This document shows, in pieces, positions 21,488-31,100 of a stretch of 39,843 nt of DNA. How positions within the stretch are numbered: position 1 is the stretch's first letter; each line of letters begins with the position of its first letter. This DNA is from a virus, in IMG/VR virus record IMGVR_UViG_3300020421_000060, positions 1 to 39,843 of that record; one strand, given 5' to 3'. The translations under genes were made by a program, and so were the position numbers. Below the pieces are notes generated by a model. The model was given only the letters and a program-made list of their open reading frames with translations, had not been told where the DNA came from and searched no databases.

Positions 21488-21542
21488 ATAATAGTATATT
21501 TGGAGGTCTGTGTCAGTAGCTAGTGTGCACTTTGTGAACTGT
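21488..21542 (-). promoter_or_regulatory. Dyad promoter module, copy 8
   Basis: Minus strand: ACAGTTCACAAAGTGC (21527-21542), 34 nt, TATTAT (21488-21493). The dyad directly follows the TAG stop (21543-21545) of the nuclease-like gene. Confidence 0.6.
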
Positions 21543-22079
21543 CTACCATAGTGACACATCCATCACCCAATCCTGCTTTAATAGTTCTTTCACCTTAGTA
21601 CAGATGAAATCATCATTCTTGATGCCCTTGCCACCCTGTTGGTGAGCAAACAAACTATCAGTAGAGTCTACATTATTAAGGAAATCTTCTTTAGTAAACC
21701 ATACTAGTCTACACTCATCCTCATCTGGGTTGATGCCAAAGAATACCAGTCTCTCCCAATCCTTATCTTTACTGACATGATTGATGATGAACTGGTCTAC
21801 ATTTACTCCTCCCTTCTTATTGCGTGTAGCAAGTGAGAACTTAATCTCTGTTCTTATCTGATCAATTACTCTATCATGTCCAGCAGTTGATGTTGGTGCT
21901 CTATTGATAGCATAACCCAACTCTTGCATATAATATGATACAAAACGCTCTCCAAATTCACCCTTCTGTTTGGGTGACATGTACACATAACCCTTGAATG
22001 GTGTTTCTTGCCAAGGATCTTGTACGTTTGAATCTATGTAAGTGCGGAGTTTACCGTCTTGGAATTGATCGTGGAACAT
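21543..22079 (-). CDS. PD-(D/E)XK endonuclease-like protein
   Basis: 178 aa. KGEFGERFVSYYMQELGY (39-56, helix with E44) is followed by D69 and then TEIKFSLA with E78-x-K80. E...D...ExK is the active-site order of restriction-enzyme-like nucleases. The second half (VNVDQFIINHVSKDKDWERL, VFFGINPDEDECRLVWF) has the beta strands typical after the ExK. May act in host DNA breakdown, recombination or defence. ATG 22079 lies 5 nt after the upstream stop. Confidence 0.6.
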   Translation of the reverse strand: MFHDQFQDGKLRTYIDSNVQDPWQETPFKGYVYMSPKQKGEFGERFVSYYMQELGYAINRAPTSTAGHDRVIDQIRTEIKFSLATRNKKGGVNVDQFIINHVSKDKDWERLVFFGINPDEDECRLVWFTKEDFLNNVDSTDSLFAHQQGGKGIKNDDFICTKVKELLKQDWVMDVSLW

Positions 22080-22084
22080 AATAA

Positions 22085-22276
22085 TTAAGGAATTAGGTTA
22101 CCGTCTGCGTCATACCAGTCAGCAGTCACGTTTTCTAGCTCTACACCACTCTCAAGATGATTGTAAGTGTGTAATCTAGTTTGTAATGCGTAGAATAGTG
22201 ATGGTTCAGACTTCTCGTAAACCATTAGTGCATCTAGGATTGAAGTGAGTTGATCCTTAGAGAGTTCAACTTGCAT
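22085..22276 (-). CDS. Small hypothetical protein
   Basis: 63 aa (MQVELSKDQLTSILDALMVY...), with a C-terminal VTADWYDADGNLIP. GGAGG is 7 nt before the ATG and the leader ends GGAGGCATTAATGCAA, nearly the same as before the 15113 gene (GGGGCATTAATGCAA). It shares promoter copy 9 with the nuclease gene. Confidence 0.6.
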   Translation of the reverse strand: MQVELSKDQLTSILDALMVYEKSEPSLFYALQTRLHTYNHLESGVELENVTADWYDADGNLIP

Positions 22277-22302
22277 TAATGCCTCCGTGTCTTTACCTTA
22301 TT

Positions 22303-22356
22303 ATTATAGTGCATACAGAGTGGATGCGGAACAAATCTATACAGTTTGTAAACTGG
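22303..22356 (-). promoter_or_regulatory. Dyad promoter module, copy 9
   Basis: Minus strand: CCAGTTTACAAACTGT (22341-22356), 33 nt, TATAAT (22303-22308). Dyad in the gap before the 22365 stop. Drives 22276-21543. Confidence 0.7.
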
Positions 22357-22364
22357 CACACCAT

Positions 22365-22631
22365 CTATTGCACTGTATCCCATTTTCTAGGATCATGAGG
22401 ACACGCAGCAGTTGAGAATCTTGCCTTAATGGTCATTAGACAACCACATAGCTTACAGTTATCAAGGACACCAAGAGAACTAGCATCTTTAATAGTCCTC
22501 CTACCTTCTCTATCTGGTATCCATCCTTTCCAGTAATCTAACTGTACTTTATTAAGATGCTCACATCCATGGCATATTGCCAATCGTTCGTTATATATTT
22601 TATCATCAACTATGAATTTCTTTAGTTTCAT
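22365..22631 (-). CDS. Small putative zinc-binding protein
   Basis: 88 aa from ATG 22631 (MKLKKFIVDDKIYNERLAIC). It has CHGC (20-23), CKLCGC (about 60-65) and a final TAACPHDPRKW. Four to six Cys suggest a zinc site, as in several cyanophage small proteins. A longer frame to 22772 would lie inside the preceding gene. Confidence 0.6.
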   Translation of the reverse strand: MKLKKFIVDDKIYNERLAICHGCEHLNKVQLDYWKGWIPDREGRRTIKDASSLGVLDNCKLCGCLMTIKARFSTAACPHDPRKWDTVQ

Positions 22632-22938
22632 CTGTCTCTCTACGATTCTTGATGTATTTAAGTTGATCCCACTCAGATTCATTGCATAATAATAATGTAT
22701 GAATCTTTTTATGTCGCATTGGTTGACCACTAGAATACATGCAGCTAGGTTTATCCCTAACGTTAGTTTCAATGGTTATATATCTTGAAGGTGTTAGAAA
22801 CCCTCTCTTTGGTTCTACTGGATCACCTTTAAAGTATACCCAACCTTCATCTATAAGAGTTCCACCCCAGTATGTACGTTCCCATACTACATAGTCACCA
22901 ACTTGGGGGTTGTAGTGTGAATTAGTCAACGACATCAA
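22606..22938 (-). CDS. Small hypothetical protein
   Basis: 110 aa with a beta-rich N-terminus (YNPQVGDYVVWERTYWGGTL, DEGWVYFKGDPV) that resembles small SH3-like barrels. The C-terminus is charged. No family recognised. Overlaps the downstream gene by 26 nt. Confidence 0.6.
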   Translation of the reverse strand: MMSLTNSHYNPQVGDYVVWERTYWGGTLIDEGWVYFKGDPVEPKRGFLTPSRYITIETNVRDKPSCMYSSGQPMRHKKIHTLLLCNESEWDQLKYIKNRRETDETKEIHS

Positions 22939-23119
22939 ACTCTTTCCTATCCTTGTTTGCTGGATTAGGTAACCTGAACATTTCTTTCAGATCATTGAGT
23001 TCTTTCAGTTGAGCACTAAGCTTATCTATTTGTGCTTGCAGAATTTGAAAGTTGTGATCATTATTATTCTGGAGCATTAATATGTTGTTGATTGCGTCCT
23101 TGAATTCGTTCTCTTTCAT
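22922..23119 (-). CDS. Small coiled-coil protein
   Basis: 65 aa. ILMLQNNNDHNFQILQAQID followed by KLSAQLKELNDLKEMF forms an apparent coiled coil. Overlaps the upstream gene by 56 nt. Confidence 0.55.
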   Translation of the reverse strand: MKENEFKDAINNILMLQNNNDHNFQILQAQIDKLSAQLKELNDLKEMFRLPNPANKDRKEFDVVD

Positions 23120-23273
23120 GACATATGAGTTGGTAAAGTTGACGGTGTAATTCAGTTTCTACTGAGTTTAAGTGTTCAAGTATAAAATCTTTATCTTGAT
23201 TATCACTAGTCAGTTCAATGACATTATTTATTTGCGTCAGTGCTGACAACAAGCGTTCTTTCTCTGTACGCAT
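23064..23273 (-). CDS. Small helical protein
   Basis: 69 aa (MRTEKERLLSALTQINNVIE...), helical and charged, ending NQQHINAPE. No family recognised. It starts 1 nt after the upstream stop and overlaps the downstream gene by 56 nt. Confidence 0.55.
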   Translation of the reverse strand: MRTEKERLLSALTQINNVIELTSDNQDKDFILEHLNSVETELHRQLYQLICHERERIQGRNQQHINAPE

Positions 23274-23274
23274 A

Positions 23275-23493
23275 TCAGTATCTAGATGGCAATACAGGTG
23301 GTTTGTAATTATCTAATCCAAACTCCTCTTGATGACGATGTTTAAGATATTGAATGACTTCATCTTTCCATTCCATCATTTCATGGTAACATTCTTGGTT
23401 ATGAGCACAACCTCTTAATTTAGAATCAGGTTTATGCAAAGACTCTAAAAAAAGAGTAAGACCATCTCTACGCTTTTCGTGTTTAGTTGTCAT
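23275..23493 (-). CDS. Small hypothetical protein
   Basis: 72 aa from ATG 23493 (MTTKHEKRRDGLTLFLESLH...), with CAHNQECYHEMMEW. I chose 23493 because it sits just after the upstream stop (23495). The 21-nt longer form would overlap it. Confidence 0.6.
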   Translation of the reverse strand: MTTKHEKRRDGLTLFLESLHKPDSKLRGCAHNQECYHEMMEWKDEVIQYLKHRHQEEFGLDNYKPPVLPSRY

Positions 23494-23494
23494 G

Positions 23495-23731
23495 TTAATC
23501 ATCAACAGCATCAAAGTTACTTATATCACATACAGGAACCTCATGTTCATCATCAATAACATACCAATGCTGCATTGTACCATGTAATTCTGGATGTGAA
23601 ACGAATTCAGATGGATATTCACGTTCACCAATATATCTTATCTGATCTTCAGGAATATCATTATCCCTGATGATTGCTTGTATCTTATAATGCATCAGCT
23701 CATGTGGAGCTGGCACAGTCATCTGTGTCAT
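23495..23731 (-). CDS. Small acidic protein, first gene of an early operon
   Basis: 78 aa (MTQMTVPAPHELMHYKIQAI...), with VCDISNFDAVDD. Its ATG lies 21 nt after the -10 of a strong sigma70 promoter (23753-23781). The run of overlapping genes behind it reaches 22365. Confidence 0.6.
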   Translation of the reverse strand: MTQMTVPAPHELMHYKIQAIIRDNDIPEDQIRYIGEREYPSEFVSHPELHGTMQHWYVIDDEHEVPVCDISNFDAVDD

Positions 23732-23752
23732 TCAAATAATGCTAATGTAATA

Positions 23753-23781
23753 ATTCTATCACACGTCAAGGTGTGTGTCAA
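23753..23781 (-). promoter_or_regulatory. Consensus sigma70 promoter overlapping a stop codon
   Basis: Minus strand TTGACA (23776-23781), 17 nt, TAGAAT (23753-23758). The TGA of TTGACA is the stop of the upstream structural gene. An inverted repeat CACAC-CTTGAC-GTGTG lies in the spacer (about 23760-23775) and may be an operator. Confidence 0.7.
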
Positions 23782-24137
23782 CCTGGATTTGCTGGTACTT
23801 TGTTACCATATGGTTGTGACCCACTTGGATTCATAACATAGCACTCAACAAAGTATTCCATATCTGTTAAGTCAGTTGATAGTGGGAACCAATCACCTGC
23901 TGTCTCTATTGCAAGTGTTTGAGAATCAAACTCATAGAATGTATATCTATTTGCAAATACTTCACCAATCTCATCTGTTGGTATGAAATCCTCGTAATAT
24001 GTTTTAACTGTTGCTTTCTTAGCATCACCTAGTGCCAACCAATCAGATATATCAATAACCAATATGTATTTGTCCTTATTCTTTGCAAAGTAATGGACTA
24101 CCTCAAATAGTCTCTGTGCATTCATTGATACTAGCAT
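23778..24137 (-). CDS. Unknown protein, last gene of the structural block
   Basis: 119 aa (MLVSMNAQRLFEVVHYFAKN...), with a Trp/Tyr-rich middle and NPSGSQPYGNKVPANPG at the end. ATG directly follows the upstream stop (TAAATG). Probably virion or assembly related by context only. Confidence 0.55.
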   Translation of the reverse strand: MLVSMNAQRLFEVVHYFAKNKDKYILVIDISDWLALGDAKKATVKTYYEDFIPTDEIGEVFANRYTFYEFDSQTLAIETAGDWFPLSTDLTDMEYFVECYVMNPSGSQPYGNKVPANPG

Positions 24138-25142
24138 TTATAGTTCTCCATTTTCAAGACGTGTAATCAAACCATCTAACCATTCTTCACCCTTAGCTTC
24201 TATCTGTGCATCAGTCATGTTCACTGCTTCTAATGTCTCTGCTGACATCTGACTTTCATGTGAACTATCATAGTTTGTATATCTCTGTATACCTGCCTGT
24301 TGAGCATTTGCTTGAGTTCTATACTTAGCAACCTCTATTCTACCCAATGTACCAAACTCTGCTTGTGCTTGAGTAATAGTTGATAGAACTAGATACGTGG
24401 TCATCTTCTGTGAGAAGTATTTCAACGAGTTAGTTGATAGTTTCCAGAAATGATATGTACTTGATAGATAATCCTCGTCATTACCTTGCTGACCATATGC
24501 TGCTATTGCTTTATCACTAAGACCAAGTGTTTTCCTTGTATTAAATTCTGATGGTGTGATGGGGAAGATAACATCATTTGCATTCTGTGCATCTCCACCT
24601 GTTGAATCTTTCTTAGGATTGTCTCTAATCCATTTTCTATATGCTAACCAATCAGCTGCTTCATCTGCACTTAATCCATTATCAGATAACTGTGTCCAGT
24701 CACTATCTTTAAGAAGAAATACTCTAACAAGATTAACTTTCTCCCAAGTTAATATATTAGTCTCTTCAATCTTTCTTTCAACTGCCTTCTGATACTCTGC
24801 CTCAGTTATGTCCTTGTAATCAAAGAACTTTTCTTTCAACGCATCAAATAATGCTGTTACATCATACTCAGCTACACCAGCTGGGTCAAATTCATAACTG
24901 GACCACTTACTCGTCTGAGTCTTATGATCTCGTTTATACTTACTACGTTGTATTAAATATGTACCATCAACATGATAGACGAACAACTCCAATTGATCCT
25001 TATCAGAATTCCATAGAGGTGTGATGATTGGATCTATCTCAGTATTCCAGTAATCATCATTAAATTGTTTTTTAACACCCTGATAAGAAACTATCCTATC
25101 AAAGGCATTAAAAATCATTTGTGCAGTTGAAGACGTTGCCAT
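24138..25142 (-). CDS. Unknown protein with a tail-fibre-assembly-like segment
   Basis: 334 aa. Residues ~143-173 (LLKDSDWTQLSDNGLSADEA, ADWLAYRKWIRD) match the pattern 'R..lL..sDWtqL.Da.ls...k..Wa.YRqaLRd' of the C-terminal segment of phage tail-fibre assembly proteins. The rest is not recognised. Position after the large fibre gene fits an assembly chaperone or fibre accessory. A late-type box GATAAATAA is ~22 nt upstream of the ATG. Confidence 0.5.
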   Translation of the reverse strand: MATSSTAQMIFNAFDRIVSYQGVKKQFNDDYWNTEIDPIITPLWNSDKDQLELFVYHVDGTYLIQRSKYKRDHKTQTSKWSSYEFDPAGVAEYDVTALFDALKEKFFDYKDITEAEYQKAVERKIEETNILTWEKVNLVRVFLLKDSDWTQLSDNGLSADEAADWLAYRKWIRDNPKKDSTGGDAQNANDVIFPITPSEFNTRKTLGLSDKAIAAYGQQGNDEDYLSSTYHFWKLSTNSLKYFSQKMTTYLVLSTITQAQAEFGTLGRIEVAKYRTQANAQQAGIQRYTNYDSSHESQMSAETLEAVNMTDAQIEAKGEEWLDGLITRLENGEL

Positions 25143-25164
25143 CAGTAATTTCTTTCTTTATGTA

Positions 25165-25173
25165 TTATTTATC
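25165..25173 (-). promoter_or_regulatory. Candidate late promoter box
   Basis: Minus strand GATAAATAA immediately after the stop of the 2169-aa gene, about 22 nt before ATG 25142. Same NATAAATA type as before gp25. Confidence 0.45.
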
Positions 25174-28100
25174 CTACATCGCTTTGATGATGTATTTAGA
25201 ACGGTGGTATTTAGTGACTAGAGATAAACTATCTTGAACACTTGCACTACCCGCTACAGATATTGGTGTAGATGTAGATAGAGTTAATGTACCATCAGTG
25301 AATCTAATATTAGAATCCCTCGCAGTAACTACTCTCCTAATCTCATCAATACCATCCTCAGGTCCACAAGTACCATCATTACCAGGAATTGATGCATTTA
25401 ATGTTGGAACAAATATTCTTTCAGAGTATGTTGCATACCTAACACCAAACATTGCAAGACCCCAGTTGTCATTAACAGATCCACCTTGTTCATTTGGGTT
25501 ATCTCCTGAACCATCTGGTCTTGTTTGTCTTATTATTAAATAGATACCATTTATTCTTGCATCACTTTCTTCATCAATATCAATACTATAATTCGCCCAC
25601 CCTGAAGTTGATACAGACTGTGGGTCTGCTACAGCTTGAAGAACACTTTCAGATGTGGCATCCAATGATACCTTATAATAACAATCTATTGCTTCTTCTG
25701 GTGTTTCACCACCATTAGATCCATTACCTTTAATAATACCAAATGTAATCTTATTAGCATTGAGTAAGTTTAATGGACCAATTTGCAAGAATCTACTACC
25801 AAGACCAGTGTATCTAATATGTCTATTAGACATACCATTACTGATATTAGTTGCAACTGCAAAGTTATCACCAACAGATCCAACAACAGTCATATCATCA
25901 GTTGATGAATGCCATATGTTAGCTGCAGCACCTTCAAATGCAGCACCTGCTGCTGATATATCATAAGCACCATCTGGGAAGTTTGGAACTTCATAATATC
26001 TACCTGAAGGATCAGATATACCAACTACATCATCATCGCCAGGTAATCTACCATAACATCCTATTTCTACTCTACCTGAATTACCATTTTGTATAGGATC
26101 ACCTTGGTTACCTGCACCACCTGATCCACCATTTCCAACTTCAACAAAGAATGATGTTGATATATCATCTGAAGTAGTTAATGGTTGAATTCCTATATTT
26201 AATGCAGCACCACCGCCTCCACCACCACCAGAGGGGTTTGCTCCATCTTCTTCAAAGTATGCAGTAAGTGTAACATACCCACCACCTGTGGATCCAGAGG
26301 ATTCACTAGGAGATGTGACATAAGTTGTACTAATTGCTGATCTACCAGCATTACCACCAGATCCTGAACCTGTATTAACATGACCAGCACCAGCGACACC
26401 ACCAGCACCACCATTACCTCCACCAGTAGGTCCAGCACCACCGCCGCCACCTCCACCTCCTCCAGAGGTACATCCTTTTGATCCACCATTTCCACCAGGA
26501 TTGAATGTGAATAGATTATTCTCATATAAACTTGCTGTTGGTCCTAGACCTGCACCACCAGTCCAGCATGGGTCAGTAGTACCAGCACCGTTATAACCAC
26601 CACCTGATCCACCGCCGCCACCGCCGCCGCCAGCACCAGCAATTGCTTGACCAAATCCAACATTTAAAGAAGTGGTACCACCACCACCTCCACCAGATCC
26701 ACCATTACCCCATGCACCTGATCCTGAAGTTCCACCATTTCCACCAGCAGCACCAGCACCACCATTAGCTGCTGGTTCACCTGTTGCTCCTACTTGTTGG
26801 TTTACACCTTGTTCTCCTTGCTGTCCTATAACCCAATCAAGTACACCATTGAAGTTATTTAATCTTCCTGTAACCCTTCTACCTGGAGATGCAGTACCAC
26901 CACCATAACCACCAGCACATCCTCCTATACCATTAGCAGGTCCATTACCACCAGCACCACCAGAAATATCAAAATCTACATATGATATTGAAGCAATTTC
27001 TTCATCTGGTACTCCAATAATATCATTAACATCAATACTACCACTAGTAACATTTGTACCAGTAACAGTTAATTCTTCTACCCTAATATTCCATAGATCA
27101 GTACCTGCACTAGTTCCCTTACTATATCTAAATGAACCAGCAGTAGCTCCAGTTACTATCTGTGCACCATCTGAGTTACTACCAACACTTGCACCATTAT
27201 AATAATATGTGTATGTTCCACCTCCACCACCACCTTGTAATTGTTCTTCTTTTACTCCAGTTACAAAATTCATTTGTGATGTATTATTATATGCAGCAGA
27301 ACCAGGTATGTTAGCTACTTCACAAACACTAAACCTTTGAGTTGGAGAGTGTTCATAGTATGGGAAGGTCATCTGTTGTATTTCTACTTCATACCTAGTT
27401 TGTGGTCCTTGGTTGATAGCAACAACTTCTACCTTAGCATTACAATCAGTTCCATCAGCATCCTTGAAACATATACCAGGAAATGCTGGTGGTGATGGGA
27501 TAGGAGTAAATCCAGCAGCATTATTACCTGTTATCGTAACAGGATAAGTTGTATTAGCTGATACTGCTATGTTAGTAAAACTAGTAGTATCTAAACCTGA
27601 ACCTGCTCCTTGGTTTTGAGTAAATGATACGGTTTGTCCTCCAATCTGCCATGATACAGTTCCTAATGCATATCCAGCATCTGAAGAATCAGTCCATTCA
27701 AAACGAAAATCTATCTGAGCATAACCATGACCAGTAGTAACTAAGTTTCCATTTGTATCAAAAGCGATTGCAATGTTAGAAGTACCTGCTAACTGATTTC
27801 CTCCTTTAAATCTATAAGGACCCCAATAGTTCCATGTACCATTCTCATATGATGCACCATTTCTTCCATATGGGTTTATTGCTCTTAACTCACCATCCAT
27901 ATAAAAATGGAATCCCATCATGTTAGATTTGTTAGCACCATCAGGAGTAATAGCATCTAGAACCAAACCATCACTATTTGATGTGGTTTCCATAAAGTTA
28001 TTTGGTACACTAGCATTAGGTCCATATATTGTAGACCAACTATCTGGTTGTCCAAATAATGTTGAACCTTGAATCTGAGTACCAGCACCAAGATCCCAAT

Positions 28101-31100
28101 TTAAACCACACTGTACAGATGGCATATCTTTCCAATAGTTTGCTTGTCCTAAACCATTAGGAGTATTAGTTGCAGTTGTTTTAATATCAACTGTACGAAC
28201 TGGTGATATTTGTATGCCACATGGCCATGTTGCTACCCATGATCCAGTAGATGCTCCTGTTAATTCAACATAATTCTGACCAGCACTATAAGCAGGACCA
28301 TATACTTGTGTCCAACTAGTAGATGATGTTGCCCAAGTTTGTGATGCAGATCCTTGAGTTAAGAAATTATCAAAAGAACCAGCACCACCATTACCTTTAT
28401 TATTCCATCCAGATATTGGTGGTAATCCACCAGCAGGAACTGCACCATTACCTACACCACCAGTGCTTCCATTGTCACCATTACTAGTAACATTAAAAGT
28501 AAATCTAGGATCATTGAATATAGCTGCAGGTACTGTCCATGAACCACCTTGTCCACCTTGTCCTCCATTAGTTCCAGCTTGTCCACCTAGTCCACCACCA
28601 GCAGTAACAGTATATGGATTACCATCAACGGTTAGAGTTACAGAGGAATCAAATCCATTTCCACCTGAACCTGAGGAACCTCCTCCTCCACCTCCACCAC
28701 CAGCGATTCTAAGAGTGTAAGATGTAATATTTTCTCCACCTGCAGTTGATGCTATGTTTGCAGTACCACTATCATAAACGTTTAAAAATCTTTCTTCACC
28801 AGTTCCTGGTGTAGTAACTATTATCTCTTTACCACCAATAGTTGTATTATCATCAACTACCCAAACTCTTGGTGTTGGTGTAACAGGAACTTCAGTAAAA
28901 TATCCTGACGCTAATCTAACAGAACCAAAACCAGCAGACTGAGTTTCATCACACAATGCTTGGAATGATGATGTTGTAAAATTAGCTGCTAGAATAGTAT
29001 ATGCACCATCTAAACTAGTTTGTGTGTTTGATAGTATTACATTATCACCAATGTCAAATTCATGAGTACCTACAAATATTACTGTTATAACACCAGCAGT
29101 AGCAGCAGCACTAACAATTGGAAGTGATCCTGGTTCTGTAATTTTATAGTTATAACATCCATCCCAGTTGCCAGATTGACCTGCTCTTAATCCAATCTTT
29201 GCAAGACCATAGGCATCATATCCATTAGGATGGAAAGCAGCACCAGCAGGGTTATTCAGTGTACCAGTAATATTATTGGAACTCCTATACTCACCAATTG
29301 GATCAGAACCTGATACATTACTATCAGATGTCTGTTGTATTTCTATAGTTAAAGGTTGTTCTGCAGCATCTTGATATATTGTGGGTATATCAACTATTCT
29401 ATTCTTCCATACTTGATAACTTGCATCATATGCACCAAATCCAACACTATTATTGTTTATATTATATGAACCAGCAGATTCCATCAGTTCATACCATGTT
29501 GATGTTGGAGCAGTACCAGCACCTGTAAATCTTATTCTAAGATTATCAGTGGTATCATCACATCTTTCACCACCATTAATATCATTACCAGCAATTCCTA
29601 ATGCAAAGAACTGACTATATCCTTCAACATCTAAAGTAAATGATGCACCTCTAGTTGCTTGATGAGATGCGAATATAGTATTTCCTGGACTACCAAATCC
29701 TAGGTACTGTGTTCCACTACCAGGACTGACAAATCCACCAACTTCTCCTACCCCATTACCCCAAGTAATTAATGAACTACCACTTAATGTCCATGTAAGC
29801 TCAGCACTATCAATATCCCATGTCTTATCTGTTAATGCGTTTGTTTGTTCTTTAGATCCAATACCTTCTACATTACCAAAAGTAGCAGTCTTTGGACTCA
29901 ATGGTCTGTATCCTAACAATCCATGAGAGTGACCTAAAGTTTCTCCACTAGGTAGGTTAGGTATAAAGTTCTCAATATATCCTTTTACTTTACCATATCC
30001 TGTGGTAAAACTATCAACACCTTCTGCGTTAGCTTCAGTAATTTCATCTGGTTCACTATGCAATAAGTTATGTAAGTGCTCTGGTGGTCTTGCAAAGATA
30101 TAATCTTCAATCGGTCCTACAGTATAGTTCTTTTCACCAGTTAAGTATGGTTGAACTAATGTAGTAACGTTTGCATATCCTGTAGTAAGAACATCACTTA
30201 TCTCATAGAATTCAACAGGATCTTCAATAGTATCTGTACCAATAAACCATTGTCCACCAACGTCACCAACATTCATAGTGATTCTATCTCCTACCAAAGG
30301 AGTACCAGAACCATTAACACCTTGACCAAATCCAATTAACTTTCTATCTCTATAATCAGGTACTCTAAACTGACCAAGCACCTGTGGTAAATCTGAAATA
30401 CTAAATGCTTTTCTTATTTTAATACGTGGTTGGTTAGTTAAACTACCAATAATTACATCCAAACTTGTGTCTACAATACCAGAATTACCACCAGTAACAT
30501 TAAAATTCTGTGTTAACTGTGGTTGTCTGTTATATAATGGTATTAATGATCCACCACCTGATGTAAAATCTTGATATGTACAAATCTGCTGTGAATTACT
30601 TAATGTTGCTTGTACATGGAATCTATAGATATGCTTCTCACCTGTTGGTGGTTGTGGTCCTGAATAACCATTGTTAACCCACACAGGAGAAGAACCAATA
30701 GATGATTGTTCTACAGTATTTTGTTGTAGTACAACACCACCAGGCATTTGCTGGTTAACACTAAATCCTGTAAATGTATTTGGTATATTCTGAACATGCC
30801 AATTAGTTCTTACATCTGTAGATAAATCTTCAATTAGTATTTCGTATGTATCTACAGTAACACCAACAGGTAAACCACTTAAGTTTGCCCATGAAAATGC
30901 TGGTGTATCATTGTTAGCATTAGCATATTGAGAATAACCTGTAGGATATCCTTGTCCAGTTAAAGGATCATAAGTTCCTGGATCCAAAGCAGGTACAGTA
31001 CCATAATTAGTCTCTGGTAATATAAGAGGATAGTTCTGATCTGCTGTCTGTATTAATGTTATTGATGTTATAACCCAAGTAACAGTACCACCTGGACTAC

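Larger units (their letters stand above)
21187..21542 (-). other. Long untranslated leader
   Basis: About 350 bp with no ordinary gene, lying between promoter copy 8 and the 20761-21186 gene. Contains only very short frames plus the 34-aa candidate, and a stem CTCTG-TTCAG-CAGAG (about 21335-21349). It may be a structured RNA leader. I did not recognise a known riboswitch. Confidence 0.5.

Noticed and set aside
21187-21540. Glutamine-type (glnA / downstream-peptide) riboswitch in the leader
   Set aside because: A GTTCA near a stem and a small downstream peptide recall it, but the conserved GACGGAAGTAGG and GAAGGAACGC blocks are not present.
26199-28720. Proline-rich plus-strand frames and hydrophobic minus-strand frame in the giant fibre gene
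   Set aside because: Pro/Val codon runs are the complement or other frame of the Gly-rich coding tract.
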